Source: Mycobacterium colombiense
Lineage (GTDB): Bacteria > Actinomycetota > Actinomycetes > Mycobacteriales > Mycobacteriaceae
DNA: 64,000 nucleotides
Direction: 5' to 3'
NCBI RefSeq assembly: GCF_003284935.1
Contig: NZ_QMEV01000003.1
Location: 62,001-126,000 of the forward strand
Shown here: one piece after another, positions 25,025 to 32,837 of the stretch
Numbering within the stretch: position 1 is the stretch's first letter
Layout: each line of letters begins with the position of its first letter
Position numbers and translations under genes: made by a program
The notes under the pieces: generated by a model
Database searches by the model: none
What the model was told of the DNA's origin: nothing
Seen by the model: only the letters and a program-made list of their open reading frames with translations

Positions 25025-26608
25025 CTATTCGTAGTGGGCCGGGGCGGTATGTGGCGAGGGGTCCGACGCCTGGTCCACCAGGAACAGCGGGACAGCGCGG
25101 CACAGGGCGGTGAGGTTGCGGCCGGCGATCATGACGGTGCGGTCGGGTCGAAGCACTGCGGCCTTGACGTGATGGCGGTTCAGCCACCGAGCCAGCTCGG
25201 ACCCGGCGGCGGCGTGGACCGTGCGGGCGCCACGTGCCGCCGCGATGTTCTGCTGCGGCGGGCTCAGCTCTACGGTGGTGATCACACCGAAGCCTGAACC
25301 CAACACGTCATCGAGCCGGCAGTCGTTGTCCAGGAATGGGTTTGGACAGAGCCGTCCCGTGATACGGCGGGTGGCCAGTGTCCGCTGGACCAGCGTCGAG
25401 GACCGTAGCGGCGGGGTCTGCGAATCGGTGACCTTCGCCCGTAGTCCGGGCACCTTGTGCACGCGGGGCAGCACGACGGCGCGCGCGACCGCGCCGAGCC
25501 GGCCACCAAAGGTCATGGCGCGTCCGACATAGAGCGCCAGGGCGATCATGACCCGGGCGTGCGGCCGTCGCTCCGCTTCGTAGCTGTCGAGCACGCTGGG
25601 CGCGAGACTTCGGCGGTGGACGGCCGCGATCTTCCACGCCAAGTTCATCGCGTCGCGCAGTCCGGCACCCATGCCCTGACCGATGAACGGCGGCGTGAGG
25701 TGGGCGGCGTCGCCGAGCAGGAAAACGTTCCCGCGCCGCCAGCGGTCGGCGATCTGAGCGCGGAAGGTGTATTCGGCGGCCCGCATGACGCGCAGGTCCG
25801 CGTCGGCAACGTGTCGCGTCCACGGGGCGATCAGCGGCCGCAGGGCGGCCAGAGTGGCGTAGTCGTCGGCCGATTCGTGATCGAGGAGCGCGAACTCCCA
25901 GCGGTACCTCGTGGGCCCGATGCGCATGTAGGTTCCCGCCCGCTGCCCGTCGCAGACCTGATGCACGCCGTCCCACTGCTGCAGGTCGGCGGTGGTGGTG
26001 ATGTCGACGATCAGCCAGCGCTGATCGAATTTCAGGTTGCGCATCGACGCGCCGATCGCGCCGCGCACTGTGCTGTTGGCGCCATCGCAGCCCAGCACGT
26101 AGTCGGCGCTGATCACCGACTCAAGGTTGGTCATGCGGTCGCGGATCCGCAGGTGCAGCGGTCCTACCGCCGCGCTTGCGGTAACCCCGAGGACCTCGAC
26201 GTCACCTCGGAACCGGGCGTGCGGAAAACGGGCGAGATTGCGGCGGAGCAACTCCTCGAGTTCGGGTTGATCAAACATGCTTGCCGCTGGAAATCCGTTC
26301 TGCGTCACCGGGGTGTCGCGCCGGAATTCGGCCAGTACCTTCAGGTCTCGGTCCACCAAGCGCAGACCGCGGGCCGGACGGGAGATCGCGGCGAACTCTT
26401 CGGCGATGCCGAGCCGGGCCAGGATCCGGTAGACCTCGTCATCGAGGTGCACGGCGCGCGGCTGCGGATAGACCTGTGGCCACCGGTCCAGCACCAGGGT
26501 GTCCACGCCGTGCTGTGCGAGCAGGGTCGCCGCGGTGATACCGGTCGGACCGCCGCCCACAATGGCCACCGAGACGTGCTCAGTGGGCGCGCCATCCGGG
26601 CCGCTCAT
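25025..26608 (-). CDS. FAD-dependent aromatic hydroxylase (MhpA/PheA-like class A monooxygenase)
   Basis: 527 residues from the ATG at 26608, which overlaps the preceding stop (ATGA). The FAD motif VAIVGGGPTGITAATLLAQ starts at about 13, the DG motif reads YVLGCDGANSTVRGAIG, and the second FAD motif is VFLLGDAAHLTPPFIGQGM (GD). The C-terminal thioredoxin-like domain has a VLRPDRTVMIAGR strand. This layout is that of 3-(3-hydroxyphenyl)propionate or phenol hydroxylases, which use NAD(P)H and O2 to put a second OH on the ring. That would feed the extradiol dioxygenase of the operon. Confidence 0.9.
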   Translation of the reverse strand: MSGPDGAPTEHVSVAIVGGGPTGITAATLLAQHGVDTLVLDRWPQVYPQPRAVHLDDEVYRILARLGIAEEFAAISRPARGLRLVDRDLKVLAEFRRDTPVTQNGFPAASMFDQPELEELLRRNLARFPHARFRGDVEVLGVTASAAVGPLHLRIRDRMTNLESVISADYVLGCDGANSTVRGAIGASMRNLKFDQRWLIVDITTTADLQQWDGVHQVCDGQRAGTYMRIGPTRYRWEFALLDHESADDYATLAALRPLIAPWTRHVADADLRVMRAAEYTFRAQIADRWRRGNVFLLGDAAHLTPPFIGQGMGAGLRDAMNLAWKIAAVHRRSLAPSVLDSYEAERRPHARVMIALALYVGRAMTFGGRLGAVARAVVLPRVHKVPGLRAKVTDSQTPPLRSSTLVQRTLATRRITGRLCPNPFLDNDCRLDDVLGSGFGVITTVELSPPQQNIAAARGARTVHAAAGSELARWLNRHHVKAAVLRPDRTVMIAGRNLTALCRAVPLFLVDQASDPSPHTAPAHYE

Positions 26609-27543
26609 GCGTGGCGCACCGCCAGCCGTTGGGCACCGAGGTCGATGGCGCCGTCGTCGGTGGCAATGGATGCCTCGACGACGTCGCCGTGCTGCAGGTA
26701 CTTCGGGTTCTTCGCCTGACGGGAGAAGAAGGCTTTCCATTTGACGGCCGGCGGTAGCAGGTTGCCGATGATCTCGACCGGCTTGGGCGGGGCGGTCAGC
26801 GCGGTGCCCGCCGGGGTGCCGGTGAGGATCAGATCGCCCGTCGCGAGGTCTTGGAATCGTGTCAGCGATTGCAGTGCTTGTAGCGGCCGGTAGAGCATGT
26901 CGCCGTCGACGACCGAATTCTGACGTTCCTCGCCGCTGACACTCAGCCGCAGCCGCAGGTCGCCGAATCGGGCCAACTCGGACGGATCGACGAGCACCAG
27001 CGCCGGCCCCACCGGCGTGAAGGTCGGGTACGACTTCGCCTCGTAGAACTGCGTTTGCGGCAGTTGGATGTCACGAGCGGACACGTCATTGGTGATGGTC
27101 AGACCGGCGATGTAGTCGGCCAGGTTCGCGTCGGTGATGGTGGTGCCCACCGGGATGTCGCGCCCGATCACGAGGCCGATTTCGACTTCGTAATCCAGCA
27201 GACCCACGTGCTGCGGGCGGACGATCTCACCGAAGGGTCCGGTGATGGACGCCGAAGACTTCCGAAAGAAGGTCAGCGGCACAGTCTTTGGGTCCATGCC
27301 GGCGTCGACCACGTGGGATTCGAAGTTCGTCATCTGGGCGACGACGCGGCACGGGGTCGTCACCGGCGACAGCAACTTCAGTTCGTCGAGGGCGACCGTG
27401 CCGGCCGTCGCGGCAGCCGCGTCGATCGCGGCTCTGTCGGCGAGGAGTTCGGCTGTGGTGGTGGCGCTGGTATCGATGCGGGCGGCGCCGGTGGCGCTTT
27501 GCACCCACCAGCCGTCGGCGGTGCGGAGGACGGAAATGGTCAC
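26605..27543 (-). CDS. Fumarylacetoacetate hydrolase (FAH) family protein
   Basis: 312 residues from the GTG at 27543, which overlaps the dioxygenase stop as GTGA. The metal site of the FAH fold is visible: DYEVEIGLVIGR (two acids), then NDVSARDIQL, KSYPTFTPVGP, and LILTGTPAGTALT in the C-terminal part. Members hydrolyse C-C bonds of diketo acids or isomerise/decarboxylate meta-cleavage products. After an extradiol dioxygenase it probably acts on the ring-opened product. Confidence 0.88.
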   Translation of the reverse strand: MTISVLRTADGWWVQSATGAARIDTSATTTAELLADRAAIDAAAATAGTVALDELKLLSPVTTPCRVVAQMTNFESHVVDAGMDPKTVPLTFFRKSSASITGPFGEIVRPQHVGLLDYEVEIGLVIGRDIPVGTTITDANLADYIAGLTITNDVSARDIQLPQTQFYEAKSYPTFTPVGPALVLVDPSELARFGDLRLRLSVSGEERQNSVVDGDMLYRPLQALQSLTRFQDLATGDLILTGTPAGTALTAPPKPVEIIGNLLPPAVKWKAFFSRQAKNPKYLQHGDVVEASIATDDGAIDLGAQRLAVRHA

Positions 27544-28682
27544 GAGATAGCTACTTTCAGTAATCCGATGAGACGGTTGAGGTCGAATTCGTTGTCCGCG
27601 CGCAGGGCGGTGAGCATCGCGGTCACCTGGTGGCGGGCGGCGCGGGGGTCGGCGTCGAGGAAGTCCTTTGTCGCCGGTGGCCCCCACTGCGCCAGGCCCG
27701 ATGCGGTAAAGGGGGCCCAGCCGGGTTCGAGGGTGTTGTCGAACATGTCGCCGTCGGTGAAGTGTTCGACGAGGAAGCCGTCCGGGTCGCGCCAGTAGTC
27801 GAACAGTTGGCTGCCCTGGATGTGGCGACCGATACCCCAGGACCGGTAGTAGCCGCGTTCACGCAGGTATTCGCCGCCGGCCGCCAGCGCGTCGAGATCG
27901 CTGACTTCGTAGGCGGAATGGATATAGCGGTTGGCTGGACCGAGGGCCAGGGCGAGGGTGTGATGGTCGGCCGGGATGGTGCCGCGGTCGCAGCGGATGA
28001 AACTCATCGCCGGCCCGCGGGCGCGCTGGCCGGGGAAGAACAGGAAGTCGCTGACGATCATCCCGAACGTGTCCAGGTACCAGTTGAGTGTGCGCAGATA
28101 GGTGGTGGACTGCAGCACGACGTGACCGAGGCGTTGCACGCGGGCGGGCACGCGAAGGGGCCGCACGGTGGCATTGATCCGCGCGTCATCGGGCCCGGTG
28201 TTGAAGACCTGCGGTACCTGAGCGGGTTGGGCCGGCAACTGGTGAAGACCGGCGACGACCTTGACCGCTACGCCGCTGGGATCAGTCAGACGCACCGCCA
28301 CTCCCCCGAGCGACTCCGGAAGCGGCTGCAGCGAGGCGCCGGTCTTGTCCGCCAGCCGCACCAGGTCGACCTCGTCGGCCGCGCGCAAGGCGAGTCCGGC
28401 GAACCGGGTGCGCGGCCCACGACGCAGGACGACGCACGCCGAACCGGCGTTGGTGCCGCGCAGGTGCAGCTGGTGGGGATCGCGCCGGGCGACGCCGAAC
28501 CCGAAGGCCCGGGCGAACGCCTCCGCGCGGACCAGGTCGGGCTTGTCGAACTCCAGCCAGGCGATGTCGGCCACCCGAATGATCGGATCCCGTGACCTCC
28601 CAGGATGCTCGCCCGGCAGGGCGCCCTGATCACTGTGCAGGCCCGCGTGCCCATCGCTCATCGGCGCCACCGTCTGTGCCAT
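27540..28682 (-). CDS. Type I extradiol ring-cleavage dioxygenase (VOC superfamily)
   Basis: 380 residues from the ATG at 28682, with GGAGGAAG 6 bases upstream. Two VOC domains; the C-terminal one carries the probable Fe(II) ligands: His in RLGHVVLQS, His in RYIHSAYEVSD and Glu in FLVEHFTDGD. The N-terminal domain starts with IIRVADIAWLEF. So it should open a catechol ring next to the two hydroxyls. It is the first gene of the operon with the FAH hydrolase, hydroxylase and P450, and is divergent from a TetR gene. Confidence 0.85.
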   Translation of the reverse strand: MAQTVAPMSDGHAGLHSDQGALPGEHPGRSRDPIIRVADIAWLEFDKPDLVRAEAFARAFGFGVARRDPHQLHLRGTNAGSACVVLRRGPRTRFAGLALRAADEVDLVRLADKTGASLQPLPESLGGVAVRLTDPSGVAVKVVAGLHQLPAQPAQVPQVFNTGPDDARINATVRPLRVPARVQRLGHVVLQSTTYLRTLNWYLDTFGMIVSDFLFFPGQRARGPAMSFIRCDRGTIPADHHTLALALGPANRYIHSAYEVSDLDALAAGGEYLRERGYYRSWGIGRHIQGSQLFDYWRDPDGFLVEHFTDGDMFDNTLEPGWAPFTASGLAQWGPPATKDFLDADPRAARHQVTAMLTALRADNEFDLNRLIGLLKVAIS

Positions 28683-28745
28683 GCCTTGCTTCCTCCACTT
28701 CGAGCTGACGAAATCGTCACATACGTACGAAAGCTCAGTCAAGTG

Positions 28746-28765
28746 TTCTGACGATATTCTCAGAA
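28746..28765. promoter_or_regulatory. Inverted repeat TTCTGA-N8-TCAGAA between the dioxygenase operon and tetR
   Basis: The arms are perfect and the 20-base site lies 27 bases upstream of the TetR ATG and 63 bases upstream of the dioxygenase ATG, so one bound dimer could control both directions. Confidence 0.6.
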
Positions 28766-28792
28766 TTGAGCCGAACTGGTAACCTGTGGCTC

Positions 28793-29518
28793 ATGGACGT
28801 GCCCGAACGCGATCCCGCCGAGTTGTCGAACACGCCGGTCAATCGCCTGGAGCGGCGCAAGCTGCGCACCCGCAACGCTCTGGTGCGGGCCGCGAAAAGC
28901 TTTATCGCGCAAGGTAAGACCAGCGTTCCAATCCTGGAGATCACCCAGGCCGCCGATGTGGGTATGGGGTCGTTCTACAACCACTTTTCGAGCAAGGAGG
29001 AGCTGTTCGCAGCGGCCGTCACTGACGCCCTCGATGACCTCGGCGCCCTGCTCGACGGCTTCACCGGATCGATCTCGGACCCCGCCGAGGCGTTTGCCGC
29101 CAACTACCGACTGAGCGGGCGACTATTCCGTTACCGTCCGCAGGAGGCCGCGTTGTTGCTGGCGCACGGAGATTCACTCATCCTGTCGGACCGGGGATTG
29201 TCTCCACGGGCGCGGCGCGATATCGCCGCGGCGATCGATCAGGGGCGGTTCACGATTGGCGATGCTGAACTGGGCTTGGCGATCGCCGGCGGCATGTTCA
29301 TCGGCCTGACCACGCTGCTGCGCGAGCGTCCCGAACGTGACACCGATGCCACCGTCGACGCGGTGGCCGAACGTGTCCTGCGGACGCTCGGCATGACGCC
29401 CAAGCAGGCCAGCGCGCTGTGCCGCAAGCCGCTGCCCGACATCTCGTCACTGCGCGAATCGCCCGTCGATTGGCCCACCCCCATAACATCCAACTCCATC
29501 GACCCCCACCCCAACTGA
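28793..29518 (+). CDS. TetR-family regulator, divergent from the aromatic catabolic operon
   Basis: About 241 residues from the ATG at 28793 (MDVPERDPAE). HTH: VPILEITQAADVGMGSFYNHF with SSKEELF after it. The C-terminal domain ends in a proline-rich tail (SPVDWPTPITSNSIDPHPN) that is longer than usual. The shared inverted repeat in the promoter gap suggests it represses the operon until a ring-containing ligand binds. Confidence 0.9.
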   Translation: MDVPERDPAELSNTPVNRLERRKLRTRNALVRAAKSFIAQGKTSVPILEITQAADVGMGSFYNHFSSKEELFAAAVTDALDDLGALLDGFTGSISDPAEAFAANYRLSGRLFRYRPQEAALLLAHGDSLILSDRGLSPRARRDIAAAIDQGRFTIGDAELGLAIAGGMFIGLTTLLRERPERDTDATVDAVAERVLRTLGMTPKQASALCRKPLPDISSLRESPVDWPTPITSNSIDPHPN

Positions 29519-29694
29519 GATCTTTCCGGTATCGCCAAGGAGTCTTCGGGTGGGATACCGAGATCCTCACCTACATTGCGCTAGCCACGCCCTGCACAGC
29601 CTGTCGAAGAGGTTCGGCAGGGCGACCCGTTTCGGATGCGTTGACTTCACGCCAGCGGGCTTGTGCGGCCTCGATGAGCTTCAGGCCATGGGGC

Positions 29695-29781
29695 TATGTT
29701 CTCCGTAGCGAGAGGGGACGGATCATGACGGCGGACAACTGGATACTGGCAGCGCGCACGGGCAGCATGGGGTGCGGATGA
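29695..29781 (+). CDS. Possible 18-codon leader ORF with its own -10 and ribosome site (ORF at 29725-29781)
   Basis: TATGTT at 29695-29700 fits TANNNT, AGAGGGG lies at 29711-29717, and an ATG at 29725 opens MTADNWILAARTGSMGCG, whose TGA overlaps the next gene's ATG (ATGA at 29778). The close fit suggests translation of the leader and coupling into the SRPBCC gene. Whether the peptide matters is unknown. Confidence 0.4.
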   Translation, partial: YVLRSERGRIMTADNWILAARTGSMGCG

Positions 29782-30212
29782 TCGAGTTCACCCTTACCCG
29801 AACCTCGACGGCGCCGATCGAGACCGTGTTCGACGCCATGACCGACCACCGCGGGATCGCGGACTACGTGTGGGCATGCCGGCGCAGCACGCTCGATCGA
29901 GAGGGAACCCCCGCACCAAACGGTGTCGGCGCGATCAGACGTCTGGTGGTGATCGGACCCCCATTCGTCGAGGAGATCATCGAATATGAGCGACCCACCC
30001 GCTACGCGTACAAGATGCTCTCGGGCGCACCGACCCGGAATCACATCGGCACGATCCAGCTGCGTGAAGCAGACACAGGGACCGAGGTCAGCTGGCATCT
30101 ACGGTCAACGCTGAAGATCGTCGGTGTTGACCGGCTGATGCTGCCGGTGTTCAAGAAGGTCATCGACGAGCTCCTCAAAGGCGGCATCTCCGCCGCCGAA
30201 CGCCGCGCCTGA
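29778..30212 (+). CDS. SRPBCC-fold (polyketide cyclase/dehydrase-like) protein
   Basis: 144 residues from the ATG at 29778 (a GTG two codons earlier is possible). The START-like helix-grip pattern is clear: IEFTLTRTSTAPIETVFDAMTD at the start, then FVEEIIEYERPTRYAYKML, TGTEVSWHLRST and the long C-terminal helix MLPVFKKVIDELLKGG. It probably binds a hydrophobic ligand. The function is unknown. Confidence 0.85.
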   Translation: MIEFTLTRTSTAPIETVFDAMTDHRGIADYVWACRRSTLDREGTPAPNGVGAIRRLVVIGPPFVEEIIEYERPTRYAYKMLSGAPTRNHIGTIQLREADTGTEVSWHLRSTLKIVGVDRLMLPVFKKVIDELLKGGISAAERRA

Positions 30213-30240
30213 ACACCATCGTGCTCGTTGGACGGTTGTA

Positions 30241-30462
30241 GCTTTCATCCACGAGGGGGTAGTCGACGCCAGCTATCCCGGCCTGTGGCACCTACCGGTC
30301 ATCGGATGCGTGGCTAACCCCCACGCCGTGCTGATCCGACCTGATGGCCAGGTCGCTTGGGTCGATACCGACGACGGCAACGCAACCGGACTCCTCCCGG
30401 CCCTGGCCAAATGGACTGGTTTTCGACCAGAACACGTTGCGCGTCCCCGAACTACTACCTAG
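30241..30462 (+). pseudogene. Remnant of a flavoprotein hydroxylase C-terminal domain
   Basis: This frame reads VANPHAVLIRPDGQVAWVD from about 30310, which is the C-terminal strand pattern of class A flavin hydroxylases (typical: VLVRPDGHVAWR), and ends at TAG 30460-30462. There is no start and no FAD domain upstream (the SRPBCC gene lies there), so it is a gene fragment. The left limit is not defined. Confidence 0.55.
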
Positions 30463-30735
30463 GTCTGCGCCTCACAGCCTCTTGGTGTCGGCTGCACGCC
30501 GACCTCTCCCCCGCCGTACGGCGGCATATCAGCAATTCGAATATGCATGGTTACCAACAAAGTACGCGGTCTGCATCAGGTGAATCAGCTCCATCGCACA
30601 CGCACGTCCCGTCCGTTGCTTCCTGTTGCTGCACACTAATGGTCATGGGTACAGGGGGCCGACAGGAGCGTCGCTTCGCGCCAACAGCGTTCGCTTGCAC
30701 GGGACAATCGGCCGGCGCAGCGTGAAGGACTTTGG

Positions 30736-31590
30736 ATGAGCTCCATGTGGCAAGGATGTCTCGCCGACACCGACTATTTCGAGATGCGTTCCAGCCGTGG
30801 GCACGACTACGGCATCTGGGTTACCACGCCAGCGGGCTCCAACCGCGCCACGACGCAAGTGCCTGTCGTGTACGTGCTCGACGGGAACTGGGCTGTGGGT
30901 CTGACGGCTCCGCTCATCGTCACCCAGATGGATCCCATGCAACGGATCCAGCCTTACATCCAGGTCAGCGTTGGCTACGCGGGCGAGCAGGCACGGGACT
31001 GGGATCGGCTGCGCAACAGAGACTTTGTTCCACCCGGCGAGCCGATCGCCGAGGAGCTCATCGATGCCGTGGAGATGGGAGTGCAAGCGGGCGCGAGGAC
31101 ACGCGAGGAAGCCGACGCCTATCTCGCCGAATTGCGCGACACTCACGCCGATGCATTTCTGAAGTTCCTCGCCGCGGAACTACACCCACGGATCGAACAC
31201 GACTACGGCACCGCCAGACGCGGTCACGGCCTCTTCGGCTACTCCTACGGCGGACTTTTCAGCCTCTACACCTGGCTCACCGGAACCGCCCTCTTCGAGA
31301 GTATCGGAGCGGGCAGCCCCGGCGTCATCGCCGAAGACAGTCAGATCTTCGCTCAGATCGACGAGATGGGTGACAGCCGGCGTGCCGCCAAGCTTCATCT
31401 GACCTTCAACGACCGAGAGCTTCTCGGTGACCTTGCCGTCTACCAACGCCTCGCGAAGAACACGGCCACGATCCGTCATCTCCTCACCTCGCGCGGCGAA
31501 GCGGTCACCAGCGAGATCCTGCACGAAACGCACGTCACCGGCTTGCAGGCCTCGTTCCTCAGTTATCTCAGGACCTGCCGACCGCTGTAA
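30736..31590 (+). CDS. Alpha/beta-hydrolase esterase (BesA/IroE-like, COG2819)
   Basis: 284 residues. VVYVLDGNWAVGLTA near residue 45, the nucleophile elbow GLFGYSYGGLFSLY (about 165-178) and a C-terminal HETHVTGLQASF with the likely catalytic His match the COG2819 hydrolases, which include siderophore-trilactone esterases. There is no signal peptide. The start at MSSMWQGC follows a GAAGGA-like site. Whether it acts on siderophores cannot be told. Confidence 0.85.
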   Translation: MSSMWQGCLADTDYFEMRSSRGHDYGIWVTTPAGSNRATTQVPVVYVLDGNWAVGLTAPLIVTQMDPMQRIQPYIQVSVGYAGEQARDWDRLRNRDFVPPGEPIAEELIDAVEMGVQAGARTREEADAYLAELRDTHADAFLKFLAAELHPRIEHDYGTARRGHGLFGYSYGGLFSLYTWLTGTALFESIGAGSPGVIAEDSQIFAQIDEMGDSRRAAKLHLTFNDRELLGDLAVYQRLAKNTATIRHLLTSRGEAVTSEILHETHVTGLQASFLSYLRTCRPL

Positions 31591-31595
31591 GCGCG

Positions 31596-31742
31596 CTAAC
31601 CCATTGTCAAGATTGCGCCCGCGGCGATGCCAATCACCGTCACAAGGGATACCAAAATCACCGTCATCGCCGCGCGCACGATCTCTTCTTCCGTGAGTTT
31701 CGGGCGCTGCTTTTCGACGCGAACGGTGTCCCCTAGCGCCAT
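31596..31742 (-). CDS. Small single-pass membrane protein (48 aa, possibly 5'-frameshifted)
   Basis: From the ATG at 31740-31742: MALGDTVRVEKQRPKLTEEE, then one hydrophobic helix (MTVILVSLVTVIGIAAGAIL) and TAG. The same frame continues upstream with acidic coding-like sequence (NPVEEDAADDHDDLLLAVAK) to a TGA, just before which another frame has ATGACGACC. So the true gene may be longer and frameshifted. The function is unknown; its end lies 5 bases after the esterase stop, tail-to-tail. Confidence 0.5.
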   Translation of the reverse strand: MALGDTVRVEKQRPKLTEEEIVRAAMTVILVSLVTVIGIAAGAILTMG

Positions 31743-32089
31743 CGCATTGAGTTTCGCGACCGCCAACAGGAGATCGTCATGGTCGTCAGCTGCGTCTTCC
31801 TCGACTGGGTTGTGCGCGGTCGATTGCGGTCGTCATGTCAGTCCCCCGGGCTTGCGGACGCCGATTGGCGTTATTGACGGTCGAAAGCTTCAGCTATCTC
31901 GTATATCCGACGATACGAGCGCGAGATCACGATTGCGGTAACGATCATTAACGGTCACAGCACACAATCCGGCCCCCGCACTGTGCGACGAGCCGTGTAA
32001 GCCGCCGTCAAACCATTCCATTTCAATTGCACGCCAGCACATTTGGACTCGCGCCGTGTGTCCGCAGCTCGTCCAGCAGTGTCTTCGGG
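31743..32089. other. Intergenic region with an inverted repeat at 31898-31919
   Basis: Apart from the possible upstream extension of the small membrane gene at the left end, no gene is seen. CTCGTAT (31898-31904) and ATACGAG (31913-31919) form a 7-base stem with an 8-base loop; it could be an operator or a weak terminator for neither obvious gene. Confidence 0.4.
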
Positions 32090-32656
32090 TCACTCGTGTA
32101 TGGCCTCGTACCTCAGCAGGACCGTGCCGCCCGGAAAGGTGCGGTTTTCCAGGAGTCGCAGCGAGGTCCATGACGGCATTGTCGGGAAGAACGGGGTGCC
32201 GCCGCCTACGAGGGTGGGCGCGACCACGATGCGGTACTCGTCCACCAACCCGGCCTGCACGATCGGTGCGGCCAGCGTCGCGCCGGCCACCTCCAACGTG
32301 CCGTCGGTTTCGGCTTTCAGCTTCGTCACCACCTCGACCGGGTCGCCGCGTTCCAGCCGGGAGTTCCAGTCGACGGATTCCAGGGTGCGCGAGAACACAA
32401 CCTTGGGCATGTCGCGCCAGATGTGGGCGAAATCGACGATCATCGGGGTGGCGTCCGGGGCCATGTCGGCGGTCGGCCAGTACGCGGACATCAGTTCGTA
32501 GAGCCGACGACCGTAAAACGCCAGCGCGGTCTCGCGCTCGAAGTCATTCCAGTACTGGTGCAGTTCGTCGCTCGGATCAGCCCAGTCGATACTGCCTTGT
32601 GCGTCGGCGATGTACCCGTCCACCGACACGTTGAAGCCATAGATGAGTTTGCCCAT
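32090..32656 (-). CDS. RibD C-terminal / dihydrofolate reductase-fold protein
   Basis: 188 residues from the ATG at 32656. It starts MGKLIYGFNVSVDGYIADAQGSIDW, a standard opening of the RibD_C/DHFR-like family, with FYGRRLYELMSAYWP, VVFSRTLESVDWNSR and the NADPH-loop-like TLEVAGATLAAPIVQAGLVDE. Such proteins are NADPH-binding reductases with mostly unknown substrates. Another member of the family is at 43674 in this window. No operon partner. Confidence 0.88.
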   Translation of the reverse strand: MGKLIYGFNVSVDGYIADAQGSIDWADPSDELHQYWNDFERETALAFYGRRLYELMSAYWPTADMAPDATPMIVDFAHIWRDMPKVVFSRTLESVDWNSRLERGDPVEVVTKLKAETDGTLEVAGATLAAPIVQAGLVDEYRIVVAPTLVGGGTPFFPTMPSWTSLRLLENRTFPGGTVLLRYEAIHE

Positions 32657-32837
32657 GACGATCAGACTGCCCCTGAGGGCGAAACTCATCGCGACACCAA
32701 GTTTCAGATGCCAAGGCTAAGCGTTGTGCGTGGTCAATGGTCGACTCCGGTTGGGGGCCGCTCATTCCCCGCCGCGACGAGGGCATCGTCGCGCACACTA
32801 GGACGCGCATCCGACGCTGGGAGGACCGATACCGGAA

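Noticed and set aside
25457..26719. 420-codon plus-strand frame opposite the flavin hydroxylase
   Set aside because: No family features; the minus strand carries the FAD motifs.
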